64,000 nt of DNA from Crossiella equi. Its GTDB lineage: Bacteria > Actinomycetota > Actinomycetes > Mycobacteriales > Pseudonocardiaceae. Position 1 is the first letter of the stretch. Every line of letters starts with the position of its first letter. Position numbers and translations under genes: made by a program. Below are positions 1-7,740 of the stretch, in pieces. The notes under the pieces were generated by a model, which was not told the origin of the DNA, did not search any database, and saw only the letters and a list, made by a program, of their open reading frames with translations. The DNA lies in assembly GCF_017876755.1 (NCBI RefSeq), contig NZ_JAGIOO010000001.1:9099786-9163785 (forward strand), read 5' to 3'.

Positions 1-787
1 GCTTGCCGGTGCGGTCGCTGTCGCCGAACACGCCGAGCAGGTCGTCGCGCAGCTGGAAGGCCACGCCGATCGCACGGCCGTAGGCACGCAGCGCGGCCAC
101 CAGCTCCGGGCTGCCGTCGGCGATCGCCGCGCCCAGGTGCAGCGGCCGTTCCACGGTGTAGGCGGCCGTCTTCAGCTCGGCCACCCGCACCGCCTCGGCC
201 GCGGACTCCGACCGACGTGCGCCCGCCAGCAGGTCCAGGTGCTGCCCGGCGATCATCTCGGTGCGCATGGCCTGCCACGGCCGCCAGGCCCGGGCCAGCG
301 CGGCCCCGGGCAGGCCCGCGGTGACCAGGGCGTCATCGGCCCAGGCCAGCGCCAGGTCGCCGACCAGGATGGCCGCGGACTCGCCGTAGCGGCGCGACCC
401 GCCCGCCCACCGCGCGTGCTCGTGCCTGCGAGTGAACGCCTCGTGCGTGCTCGGCCTGCCCCGCCGGGTGGCGGAGCGGTCCATGATGTCGTCGTGCACC
501 AGCGCGCAGCCCTGTAGCAGCTCCAGGGCGATCAGCGCGCGCACGGTGGTGTGCGCGGCCGCACCGGAGTCCGCCCCGCCCGCGGCGCGCCAGCCCCACC
601 ACGCGAAGGACGGGCGCAGGCGCTTGCCCCCGGAGAGCAGCAGCCCGGCCAGCTCCTCGGCCAGCTCCGGCACCAGCTCGCGCTGCGGGGCGCGGTCGAG
701 GAAGTCCGCCAGCTCGCGGTGCAGGAGGCTCAGGAAGGACTGTGCGGTTGCTGCGTCCGGCAGTCGGTCGGTCACCACGGACAACAT
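1..787 (-). CDS. crtE: Polyprenyl (geranylgeranyl-type) diphosphate synthase, 3' end beyond the window
   Basis: Class I trans-isoprenyl diphosphate synthase, which condenses isopentenyl diphosphate with allylic diphosphates in the cytosol. About 262 codons are visible and the C-terminus is outside the window. The GGKRLRP motif is at residues 53-59. The first aspartate-rich motif HDDIMD ends at D103, and a second-motif-like FQLRDD lies near the window edge. The ATG at 787 follows a GAGGAGG ribosome site. The gene diverges from phytoene synthase across about 108 bases, so GGPP supply for carotenoids is the likely role; chain length is inferred from context. Confidence 0.85.
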   Translation of the reverse strand, partial: MLSVVTDRLPDAATAQSFLSLLHRELADFLDRAPQRELVPELAEELAGLLLSGGKRLRPSFAWWGWRAAGGADSGAAAHTTVRALIALELLQGCALVHDDIMDRSATRRGRPSTHEAFTRRHEHARWAGGSRRYGESAAILVGDLALAWADDALVTAGLPGAALARAWRPWQAMRTEMIAGQHLDLLAGARRSESAAEAVRVAELKTAAYTVERPLHLGAAIADGSPELVAALRAYGRAIGVAFQLRDDLLGVFGDSDRTGK

Positions 788-895
788 GGCCTCCTCGTGG
801 TCGGGAACACCGCGAAGCCAATCAGCGGCGGCGGCAACTCGCACGTCAGAGCCCTCTGTAGTGCGGAATCAGGTGCCGATGCCTACGGTTCGGGC

Positions 896-1822
896 ATGAT
901 CGCCGACACCGAACTGGCCGCCGCCGGGATCACCGAACCCGTGCTGCGCCGGGCCTACCGCCGCTGTCGGAGCCTCAACGCCGAGCACGGCCGCACCTAC
1001 TACCTCGCCACCCGCCTGCTGCGCCCGGAACAGCGGCCCGCGGTGCACGCGCTCTACGGGTTCGCGCGCTGGGCCGACGACATCGTCGACGACGTGCGGC
1101 ACTCCACGGTGGACGAACGCGCGCGGGCGCTGGAGGAGGTGGCCGAACAGCTGCTGTTCGGCCTGGCCGCGGGGGAGAGCGAGGACCCGGTGGTCGCCGC
1201 GGTGGTGGACACCGCGCGCCGATATGACATCGACCACCGGCACTTCCACGACTTCCTCGACTCGATGCGCATGGACCTGACGGTCACCGGGTACGCCACC
1301 CACGCCGACCTCGCCCGGTACGTGCACGGCTCCGCCGCGGTGATCGGGCTCCAGGTGCTGCCCGTGCTCGGCACCCGCGTGCCCCGGGCCGAGGCCGAGC
1401 CCGCGGCGGCCGCGCTGGGCGTGGCCTTCCAGCTCACCAACTTCCTGCGCGATGTCGGCGAGGACCTGGACCGGGGCCGGCTGTACCTGCCCGCCGAGGA
1501 GCTGGCCGCCTTCGGGGTGGACCGCGAGCTGCTGCTGTGGGCACGGCGCACCGGCCGCACCGACCGGCGGATCCGGGCGGCGCTGGCGCACCAGGTGGCC
1601 TACACGCGTGCGGTCTACCGGCGGGCCTGGCCGGGCGTGGGCATGCTGGCGCCCCGGTCCCGGGCCTGCGTGGCCACCGCCTTCCACCTGTACCAGGACA
1701 TCCTCGGCCTCATCGAGGCCGCCGACTACGACGTGCTCGGCCACCGCGTGGTCGTGCCCCGCCGCCGCCGCGCGGCCGTCGCCCTCACCGCGTACGCCAG
1801 GGCCAGCCTGGCCCGCACCTGA
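896..1822 (+). CDS. crtB: Phytoene synthase (squalene/phytoene synthase family)
   Basis: Condenses two GGPP to phytoene, the first committed carotenoid step. The 308-residue length is typical of the family. The first aspartate-rich motif DDIVD is at residues 61-65, and the second-motif region [18 protein letters not shown] is present. The ATG at 896 gives the natural N-terminus; upstream in-frame extension reads through non-coding-like sequence. There is no good Shine-Dalgarno, but a TACGGT hexamer at 884-889 just upstream would fit a leaderless transcript (inference). A Rieske gene follows 11 bases downstream and probably shares the transcript. Confidence 0.9.
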   Translation: MIADTELAAAGITEPVLRRAYRRCRSLNAEHGRTYYLATRLLRPEQRPAVHALYGFARWADDIVDDVRHSTVDERARALEEVAEQLLFGLAAGESEDPVVAAVVDTARRYDIDHRHFHDFLDSMRMDLTVTGYATHADLARYVHGSAAVIGLQVLPVLGTRVPRAEAEPAAAALGVAFQLTNFLRDVGEDLDRGRLYLPAEELAAFGVDRELLLWARRTGRTDRRIRAALAHQVAYTRAVYRRAWPGVGMLAPRSRACVATAFHLYQDILGLIEAADYDVLGHRVVVPRRRRAAVALTAYARASLART

Positions 1823-1833
1823 CTGGAGCTCCC

Positions 1834-2811
1834 GTGCCCGACCGCATCCCACCCTCGCGCCTGCCCATCCGCCGGTTCACCGAAGCGGAGTGGCCCCGCC
1901 AGGAACCCACGTGGGCGCAGGCGAAACCGGCCGTCATCGAGGCCGCGCTGAAACGGGCCACCGCCCGCCCCTCCGGCAACTGGTTCGTCGTGGGCGCCAG
2001 CCGTGACGTGCCCGCGACCGCCCCGCTCGGCCGCACCGTGGCCGGGCAGGAGGTCGTGCTGTGGCGAGGCGAGGACGGGCGGCTGCTGGCCGGACCGGGC
2101 GCCTGCCCGCACCTGGGCGCCCCGCTGTGCGAGAGCCCGGTGCACGCCGGCAAGATCGTCTGCCGCTGGCACGGCCTCGCCCTGGGCGAGCGGGAGTTCG
2201 GCGGCTGGCGGCGCTACCCGGCACACGACGACGGCGTGCTGGTGTGGGTGCGCCTGGACGGGGCGGGCGGCGAGGAGCCCCTGCCCGAACCGGTGCTGCC
2301 GGTCCGCCCGCCCGAGGGCTCGGTCGACGCGGTGGCCACCCTGTTCGGCCGCTGCGAACCCGAGGACGTGCTCGCCAACCGCCTCGACCCGTGGCACGGC
2401 GCGTGGTTCCACCCGTACTCCTTCGCCAACCTGCGCGTGCTGGAGAACCCGACGGAGGAGCGGGACGTGTTCACGGTGGAGGTGGTCTTCCGCGTGGCCG
2501 GGCGCGTGGGCGTGCCGGTGGTCGCGGAGTTCACCTGCCCCGAGCCGCGCACCGTGGTGATGCACATCGTGGAGGGGGAGGGCACGGGCAGCGTGGTGGA
2601 AACCCACGCCACCCCGCTCGGTCCCGGCCGCACCGCCGTCGTGGAGGCCACCATCGCGCATTCCGACCGCACCGGGTTCCGCCTGGTGCGCAAGGCCGCG
2701 GGGCTGCTGCGCCCGGCCATGCGCTTGGCCGCGGCGCGGCTGTGGCGCGATGACCTGGACTACGCCGAGCGCCGGTACGCGCTGCGCAGCACCGGGCGCT
2801 GGCCGGGCTAG
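1834..2811 (+). CDS. Rieske [2Fe-2S] protein of a carotenoid cluster (DUF5914-like)
   Basis: 325-residue cytosolic Rieske protein. The cluster-binding pairs are CPH at 91-93 and CRWH at 110-113. The rest resembles the DUF5914 proteins that accompany actinomycete carotenoid genes, with no obvious mononuclear-iron catalytic triad. A ring-modifying or electron-transfer role on a carotenoid is an inference from position. The GTG at 1834 follows TGGAG and lies 11 bases after crtB. The 3' end overlaps the convergent CrtU-like gene by 4 bases. Confidence 0.75.
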   Translation: MPDRIPPSRLPIRRFTEAEWPRQEPTWAQAKPAVIEAALKRATARPSGNWFVVGASRDVPATAPLGRTVAGQEVVLWRGEDGRLLAGPGACPHLGAPLCESPVHAGKIVCRWHGLALGEREFGGWRRYPAHDDGVLVWVRLDGAGGEEPLPEPVLPVRPPEGSVDAVATLFGRCEPEDVLANRLDPWHGAWFHPYSFANLRVLENPTEERDVFTVEVVFRVAGRVGVPVVAEFTCPEPRTVVMHIVEGEGTGSVVETHATPLGPGRTAVVEATIAHSDRTGFRLVRKAAGLLRPAMRLAAARLWRDDLDYAERRYALRSTGRWPG

Positions 2812-4340
2812 ACCCCGCCCCACCGCCGGGCCGCCGCCCGCAGCAGCGGGTCCCGGCCCGCGCGCGGCACCGTCCACAGTGGAGTACCGGCCACGCCCCA
2901 CCCCGCCAGCAGCGTGTTGGCCGCCGCGAAACCGGTGGTGGCCGCGCGCTCCATGAGCGCCACCGGCAGGTCCACCCGCACCAGGTCCCCGGCCAGCACC
3001 AGGAACTCCTCCGGGGTGCGCACGGCGGGGCGGCGGGCGAAGGAGCCCGGCCGGAACAGCGGGCAGTCCGCGCGCAGCTCGTGCCGTTCGTCCAGCACGG
3101 TCGCGGTCTTGGTCTCCGGGTACACGCGGTGCAGCGCGGCCAGCAGGCGGTCGGCCGCCTCCTTGCGGGGCAGGTCCTCGGGCAGGGAGTAGCCGTGCAG
3201 CTCGACCACCGAGCCGCCGCGGCGGGCGGCCCAGGCCGCGGCCTCGTGCTCGTAGGCGCTGAGCACGGTCACGTTGTCCAGCAGGTCGTAGCCGCTGGTG
3301 CCGACGAAGCCGGGGCGGTCCGGGAGCACCGGCTGGTCCAGCCAGTAGCGGGAGACCAGGAACGGCGGTGCGGTCTCCAGGGCCGCGACGTCCGCGCGCC
3401 ACCCGCTGTCGCCGAGCCCGGGGGAGGCGGCCACCAGGTGCCGCAGGCCGGGCACGTCCAGGGCCAGTACGACCGCGTCGGCCTCGACGGTCGCCCCGGC
3501 CAGGCGTACCTGGAACCGCCTCGCACCGCCCCGGGTCACGGTCTCCACCGGGGTGCCGGTGCGCACCTGCGCGCCCAGATCGGTCAGGCGGCGGCCCAGG
3601 GGTGCCCACAGGCGGTCCGGGAACGGGTCGGTGGGCACGTCGAAGAGCAGACCCTCGGCCGAGCCGAGGAAGTAGATGTGGAACATGGCCAGCAGCTCGG
3701 CCGCCGACATGGCGCTGGGGTGGGCGAAGAAGCTGCGCGAGAACACCTCGAAGGCCAGCGCGTGCGCGGCGGGCGGGAAGCGCACGCGGTCCAGGTAGGT
3801 CGCGGCGTCGACGGTGTCGAGGCGGTGGTAGACCTCGGGCACGGACACGTCCAGCATCGGCAGCGCGGCCCGCACGTCCATGCCGCGCAGGTCGCGCCAG
3901 GCGAAGGTCGGGCTGCGGCGCAGGAAGCCCAGCACGTTCCACGGCAGCGTGCGGGGCAGCCCGGCGAACCCGTCCCGGTGCCCGTCGGCGTGCCACAGCG
4001 GATAGTCCGGCATCGGGGCCAGCGCGGTCCCGGCCGGGTCCACCCGGCGCAGCAGCGCGCGCAGGTTGTAGTACTGGCGGAAGAAGGCGTGGAAGCCGCG
4101 GGTCATGGTGACCTCGCTGCCGTCGGCGAGCGTGGTGGACCAGCCGCCCACGCGGCCGCCGAGGTAGTCCTCGCGTTCGCACAGCACCACCCGCGCCCCG
4201 CGCTCGGCCAGCGCGGTGGCCGAGGCCAGGCCCGCGATGCCGCCGCCCACCACCACGACCACGGGTGGCTCGCCGGTGAACCCGCGGGTTCCTGCCGGTG
4301 CGGGAACCAGTTCGGCCCTGCGGTCACCTCGTGCGGTCAT
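2808..4340 (-). CDS. crtU: FAD-dependent carotenoid desaturase, CrtU/isorenieratene-synthase-like
   Basis: 510-residue flavoprotein of the phytoene-desaturase superfamily. An N-terminal dinucleotide-binding motif GGGIAGLAS spans about 32-40, with an FAD-binding acidic residue near 55 and GGRVGG near 61. It most resembles beta-carotene desaturase/methyltransferases that form aromatic end rings (CrtU), but CrtU versus another CrtI-like desaturase is decided only by overall similarity. The ATG at 4340 follows a GGAGAGAGGA site; an upstream in-frame GTG is less well placed. It is probably the last gene of the minus-strand light-response series starting at 7651. No lycopene cyclase or classical CrtI is visible; these may lie left of the window. 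Confidence 0.7.
   Translation of the reverse strand: MTARGDRRAELVPAPAGTRGFTGEPPVVVVVGGGIAGLASATALAERGARVVLCEREDYLGGRVGGWSTTLADGSEVTMTRGFHAFFRQYYNLRALLRRVDPAGTALAPMPDYPLWHADGHRDGFAGLPRTLPWNVLGFLRRSPTFAWRDLRGMDVRAALPMLDVSVPEVYHRLDTVDAATYLDRVRFPPAAHALAFEVFSRSFFAHPSAMSAAELLAMFHIYFLGSAEGLLFDVPTDPFPDRLWAPLGRRLTDLGAQVRTGTPVETVTRGGARRFQVRLAGATVEADAVVLALDVPGLRHLVAASPGLGDSGWRADVAALETAPPFLVSRYWLDQPVLPDRPGFVGTSGYDLLDNVTVLSAYEHEAAAWAARRGGSVVELHGYSLPEDLPRKEAADRLLAALHRVYPETKTATVLDERHELRADCPLFRPGSFARRPAVRTPEEFLVLAGDLVRVDLPVALMERAATTGFAAANTLLAGWGVAGTPLWTVPRAGRDPLLRAAARRWGGV
2873..2883. repeat. TCCACWGTGGA element 1
   Basis: Exact TCCACAGTGGA inside crtU; one of at least six copies in the window. Confidence 0.6.
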
Positions 4341-4425
4341 CGGGGTCCTCTCTCCAGGTCGCACCGCGAACCTAGAAGCCGACGAGGGCCCTCGCACCAC
4401 AGACGGCGCTGACCTGCCGCGACCG

Positions 4426-5331
4426 TCAGTGCCAGCGCCTGCCGACGGCGTCCTCGACGAAGCGTGCCGCCTCGCCGAGCTGGTGCACCCGGCGGGCGTG
4501 CCCGGGCACCGCGACGCCCTCCCAGCCCGGCCCGGCCAGCATCAGCACGGTGTGCCGGTCCTCGGTCAGCTCCCGCACCGGCGTGGCCAGCGCGGTGTCC
4601 CGGTGGTGCGACCACACCACGGTGACCAGTGGCCGCAGCCGGTCGACCGCGGTGAGCAGCGCGGCGGGCGGGACCCGCGCGCCGAGCATGCGGGAGCTGC
4701 GCCCCAGTTCGGCCAGCGCGGCGGCCAGGGCGTCCAGCGGCAGGGTGTGCTGCTCCTCCGGGGCGGCCGACAGCAGCGCGCACAGCCCGCCCCGCTCCCG
4801 CACGGTGGCGCGCTCGCGCAGCACGTGCTCGATGCTGTCGCTGACCACGTGCTCGACCTCGACCCCGCTGCCCGAGTCGGCCACCCGGCGGCCCAGCTCG
4901 ACCAGCACCGGGACGAACGCCTGCTCCCAGGCCGGGACCACGCCGAACTCCTCGATGGCCGCGCGGGCCAGCTCGCGCAGCAGCGGCGCGTCCAGGCGCA
5001 GCGCGGCCGCGAGCAGCCCGCGCTGCGCCGCGTCCGTGCCCTGCTCGGGCACCACGCGCAGCACGGGCGGGGGCCCGCCGTCGTCCTCGGCCAGCGCGGC
5101 GGCCGCGGCGGCCGAGGCGGACATGCCCTGGCCGGTCAGCTCGACCATGCGCCGCAGCCTGCGCACGTCCGCGTCGTCGTAGCGGCGGTGCCTGCCCGGC
5201 TCGCGTGTGCCCGGGCCCAGGCCGTAGCGGCGTTCCCAGGTGCGCAGCGTGATCACCGAGACGCCGAGCTGCTGTGCCACCACCTTCGGCGTCCAGCCAC
5301 CCGAGGCCGACTTCTCCTCAGGTCCGATCAT
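4426..5331 (-). CDS. litR: MerR-family regulator with C-terminal cobalamin-binding domain (LitR/CarH type)
   Basis: 301 residues. An N-terminal MerR winged helix (about 13-75; TLRTWERRYGL typical) is followed by a helical bundle and a Rossmann cobalamin domain. CarH/LitR proteins repress carotenoid genes in the dark with adenosylcobalamin and release DNA on illumination. The lower-ligand region reads EQHTLP, with H195 in place as candidate Co ligand. The bundle keeps E160-H161 of the W-x9-EH motif, but the Trp is replaced by V150, so the adenosyl-capping residue is missing. The ATG at 5331 follows GGGGAG. The gene lies 15 bases after whiB in the same direction. The direct repeats at 7682-7703 are its probable target (inference). 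Confidence 0.8.
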   Translation of the reverse strand: MIGPEEKSASGGWTPKVVAQQLGVSVITLRTWERRYGLGPGTREPGRHRRYDDADVRRLRRMVELTGQGMSASAAAAAALAEDDGGPPPVLRVVPEQGTDAAQRGLLAAALRLDAPLLRELARAAIEEFGVVPAWEQAFVPVLVELGRRVADSGSGVEVEHVVSDSIEHVLRERATVRERGGLCALLSAAPEEQHTLPLDALAAALAELGRSSRMLGARVPPAALLTAVDRLRPLVTVVWSHHRDTALATPVRELTEDRHTVLMLAGPGWEGVAVPGHARRVHQLGEAARFVEDAVGRRWH

Positions 5332-5346
5332 GCCGGGACGCTCCCC

Positions 5347-5667
5347 TCAGCCTCTTCGCGAGCCCGGCTCCGTCCCCTTCGGCCGTGCCCGGCGCTGCTG
5401 TGTGATCAGTTCGCGGAGCTCATTCTCCCCGAGCCCGCCCCAGACCCCGAAGGCCTCCTCGGTTTCCAGGGCGTGCGCCCGGCACTCCGCGACCACCGGG
5501 CAGGAGGCGCAGACGGCCTTGGCCGCCTCCTCGCGGGCCTGCCTGCTCATACCACGGGCGTTGAACGGGTGGAAGAAGATCGCCGCGTTCTGGCCGCGGC
5601 AGGCGGCGCGCAGCTGCCAGTCCCAGACCTCGGTGACCGGCTTCGGCAGGCGGCTCAGTTCGGGCAC
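5347..5667 (-). CDS. WhiB-family iron-sulfur transcription factor
   Basis: 106-residue WhiB-like protein. It has the four cluster cysteines C23, C53, C56 and C62 (CASC between) and the G[VI]WGG turn at 74-78 before a basic C-terminal tail. WhiB proteins carry a redox-sensitive [4Fe-4S] cluster and usually bind sigma factor region 4. The GTG at 5667 follows GGAGAG and overlaps the 3' end of the upstream DUF2867 gene by 13 bases; the MerR gene starts 15 bases downstream. Operon placement suggests it tunes carotenoid or light-response transcription, possibly adding a redox input. Confidence 0.88.
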   Translation of the reverse strand: MPELSRLPKPVTEVWDWQLRAACRGQNAAIFFHPFNARGMSRQAREEAAKAVCASCPVVAECRAHALETEEAFGVWGGLGENELRELITQQRRARPKGTEPGSRRG

Positions 5668-7145
5668 TGCCCTCTCCCTTCCTCGTGGTGTTGTGCGACC
5701 GACTCGGTCTGTGCCGCTTCGGTGATGTTGCGGGCCATGCCGCCGAAGACCACCGCGTGGAACGGGGCCACGGCCTTCCAGTACAGGTGCCCGGCCAGAC
5801 CGTGCGGCTCGAAGACCGCCCGCTGCCGGTAGACCGAGCCGCCCGCCCCGTCCGGGGTGGCCGACAGCTCCAGCCAGGCGCGGCCGGGCAGCCGCATCTC
5901 CGCGCGCAGGCGCAGCAGGTGCGGCCGTTCCAGGTGTTCCACGCGCCAGAAGTCCAGAGCCTCCCCGGCCCGCAGGCGGCGCGGGTCGCGGCGGCCCCGG
6001 CGCAGGCCGACCCCGCCGACGAGGCGGTCGAGCCAGCCGCGCACCGACCAGGCCAGGGGGAAGGAGTACCAGCCGTGCTCGCCGCCGATGGCCTCGATGA
6101 CCCGCCACAGCGTGCCCGCCTCGGCGGTGGTGCGGCGCTCGCGCACGTCCAGGTAGCGCGAACCGCCGGACCACTCGGGGTCGGTGGGCAGCGGGTCGGC
6201 CGGGTCGCCCGCGTCCGACCAGCGGGTGGGCACGTCGGCGTCGCGGATGCGGGCCAGTGCCAGCTCGATGGCCCGGTCATAGCCGGTCAGCCCGCCCTCG
6301 GGGTCGGGGATGTGCGCGGCGATATCCTTCTCCTGCTGGACGACCTCGTGCACCAGCGACTCGATCAGCGGGACCGCGATGCTGTTGGGCACCGGGGTCA
6401 CCAGGTTCACCCACTGCGCGGACAGCCACGGGGTGAGCACCGGCACGGGCACGACCAGGCGGCGGGGCAGCCGGGCCACGACCGCGTAGCGGCGCATCAT
6501 GTCCAGGTAGGTCAGCACGTCCGGACCCGCGATGTCGAAGCCGCGGTTGACATCGGCTGGCAGGTCGGCGGCGTGGCGCAGGTAGTGCAGCACGTCCCGG
6601 ACGGCGATCGGCTGGATGCGGTTGGCCACCCAGCGCGGCGTGACCATCGCGGGCAGCCGTTCGGTGAGGTGGCGCAGCATCTCGAAGCTGGCCGAGCCGG
6701 AACCGAGGATGATGGCCGCGCGCAGCACCGCGGTGGGTACCCCGGAGGCGAGCAGGATCTCGCCGACCTCGGCACGGGAGGCCAGGTGCGGCGACAGGCC
6801 GTCCCCGGGCGGGGTGATGCCGCCGAGGTAGACGATGCGGCCCACCCCGGCCTCCTTGGCCGCGCGCGCCACGGTCTGGGCGGCGCGGCGGTCCAGGTCG
6901 ACGAAGTCGCGACGGTTCAGCGAGTGCACCAGGTAGTAGACGACCTCCCGGTCCCGCACGGCCTCGGCGACGGAGTCGGCGTCCAGCACGTCACCGGTGA
7001 CGATCTCGGCCTCGTCCCGCCAGGGCACCCCGGCCAGCTTGCCGGGGTCGCGCGCGACGGCGCGGACCTGGTGCCCGGCACGCAGCAGCTCGGGTACGAG
7101 CCTGCCGCCCAGGTAGCCGGTGGCCCCGAAGACAACACAGCGCAC
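5655..7145 (-). CDS. NAD(P)-binding SDR-type protein fused to DUF2867 domain
   Basis: 496 residues in two parts. An N-terminal atypical SDR Rossmann domain (about 1-300) has G7-x-x-G10-x-x-G13 in VVFGATGYLGG. A C-terminal DUF2867 region (about 320-490, rich in Trp and Arg) resembles START/SRPBCC-like lipid-binding folds. Such fusions are common near actinomycete carotenoid and WhiB genes; the substrate is unknown. The GTG at 7145 is the only start that puts the Rossmann strand at the N-terminus. It follows tspO by 11 bases and overlaps whiB by 13, so it is co-transcribed. Confidence 0.8.
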   Translation of the reverse strand: MRCVVFGATGYLGGRLVPELLRAGHQVRAVARDPGKLAGVPWRDEAEIVTGDVLDADSVAEAVRDREVVYYLVHSLNRRDFVDLDRRAAQTVARAAKEAGVGRIVYLGGITPPGDGLSPHLASRAEVGEILLASGVPTAVLRAAIILGSGSASFEMLRHLTERLPAMVTPRWVANRIQPIAVRDVLHYLRHAADLPADVNRGFDIAGPDVLTYLDMMRRYAVVARLPRRLVVPVPVLTPWLSAQWVNLVTPVPNSIAVPLIESLVHEVVQQEKDIAAHIPDPEGGLTGYDRAIELALARIRDADVPTRWSDAGDPADPLPTDPEWSGGSRYLDVRERRTTAEAGTLWRVIEAIGGEHGWYSFPLAWSVRGWLDRLVGGVGLRRGRRDPRRLRAGEALDFWRVEHLERPHLLRLRAEMRLPGRAWLELSATPDGAGGSVYRQRAVFEPHGLAGHLYWKAVAPFHAVVFGGMARNITEAAQTESVAQHHEEGRGQCPN

Positions 7146-7156
7146 AGCCCACCGCC

Positions 7157-7651
7157 TCAGTTCAGCTGCCAGATGGCGAAGTTGAGGGCCCCGGCGAAGC
7201 TCACCCAGGCCCAGTACGGGAGCAGCAGCACCGCGGCGGTGCGGTGCAGGGGGAAGAAGCGCCACACGGTCACGCCGATGGCCACCCACAGCAGCAGGAG
7301 CTCGGCGAAGGCCAGGCCGTAGAGGCGGGCGCCGAAGAAGAGCGGGGTCCACAGGGCGTTGAGCAGGAGCTGCACCCCGAAGGCGGCGAGCGCGGAGCCG
7401 CGTGCCGGGCCCCGGCTGTCGCGCCAGAGCAGCCACCCGGCCAGGGCCATCAGCGCGTAGAGCACGGTCCACACCGGCCCGAACAGCCAGGACGGCGGCG
7501 CCCAGGACGGCTGGCGCAGGGCCACGTAGTCGGCCGCGGTGTTGGCCACGGTCAGTCCGCCGAGGCTCGCGGCGAGCACCACGGCCACGACGAACACGAG
7601 CCCGGCACCGACCTGGCGGGGCACGGTCGGGTGGGCGGTTGCTGCGCTCAT
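7157..7651 (-). CDS. tspO: TspO/MBR-family membrane protein (tryptophan-rich sensory protein)
   Basis: 164 residues with five predicted transmembrane helices and the Trp-rich segment PSWAPPSWLFGPVWTVLYAL typical of TspO. Family members bind porphyrins and other tetrapyrroles and modulate oxygen, light and stress responses. The ATG at 7651 follows an AGGAGGA ribosome site; a longer upstream in-frame start would include the operator sequence and is not favoured. It is the first gene of the minus-strand series reaching crtU, driven by the divergent promoter at 7682-7729. Its presence in a cobalamin/light-controlled series suggests a photosensitive tetrapyrrole link (inference). Confidence 0.88.
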   Translation of the reverse strand: MSAATAHPTVPRQVGAGLVFVVAVVLAASLGGLTVANTAADYVALRQPSWAPPSWLFGPVWTVLYALMALAGWLLWRDSRGPARGSALAAFGVQLLLNALWTPLFFGARLYGLAFAELLLLWVAIGVTVWRFFPLHRTAAVLLLPYWAWVSFAGALNFAIWQLN

Positions 7652-7681
7652 GCGGTCCTCCTGGGAGCCGAGCGGGTCCTG

Positions 7682-7729
7682 TTGAATCGAATTTGAATCG
7701 ATTCTAGGCTGGGGGTCGGAAGCGGACAA
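7682..7729. promoter_or_regulatory. Divergent promoter pair with 11-base direct-repeat operator
   Basis: Plus-strand promoter: -35 TTGAAT (7682-7687), 17 bases, -10 TAGGCT (7705-7710), toward the FAD amine-oxidase gene. Minus-strand promoter: -35 TTGTCC (complement of 7724-7729), 17 bases, -10 TAGAAT (complement of 7701-7706), toward tspO. TTGAATCGA occurs twice exactly 11 bases apart (7682-7690 and 7693-7701). It covers the plus -35 and spacer and lies just downstream of the minus -10. Direct repeats of about one helical turn are the operator form of tetrameric CarH/LitR regulators, and such a regulator is encoded in the series itself. Confidence 0.7.
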
Positions 7730-7740
7730 CCGGAGGGGTC

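Noticed and set aside
788-895. Second LitR/CarH operator between crtE and crtB
   Set aside because: Only weak AATCA/GGAATC fragments; no repeated 9-mer at 11-base spacing.
1726-4182. 818-codon minus-strand frame over the Rieske and CrtU genes
   Set aside because: Out of frame with the motif-bearing genes on both strands; product is repetitive Arg/Pro/Ala.
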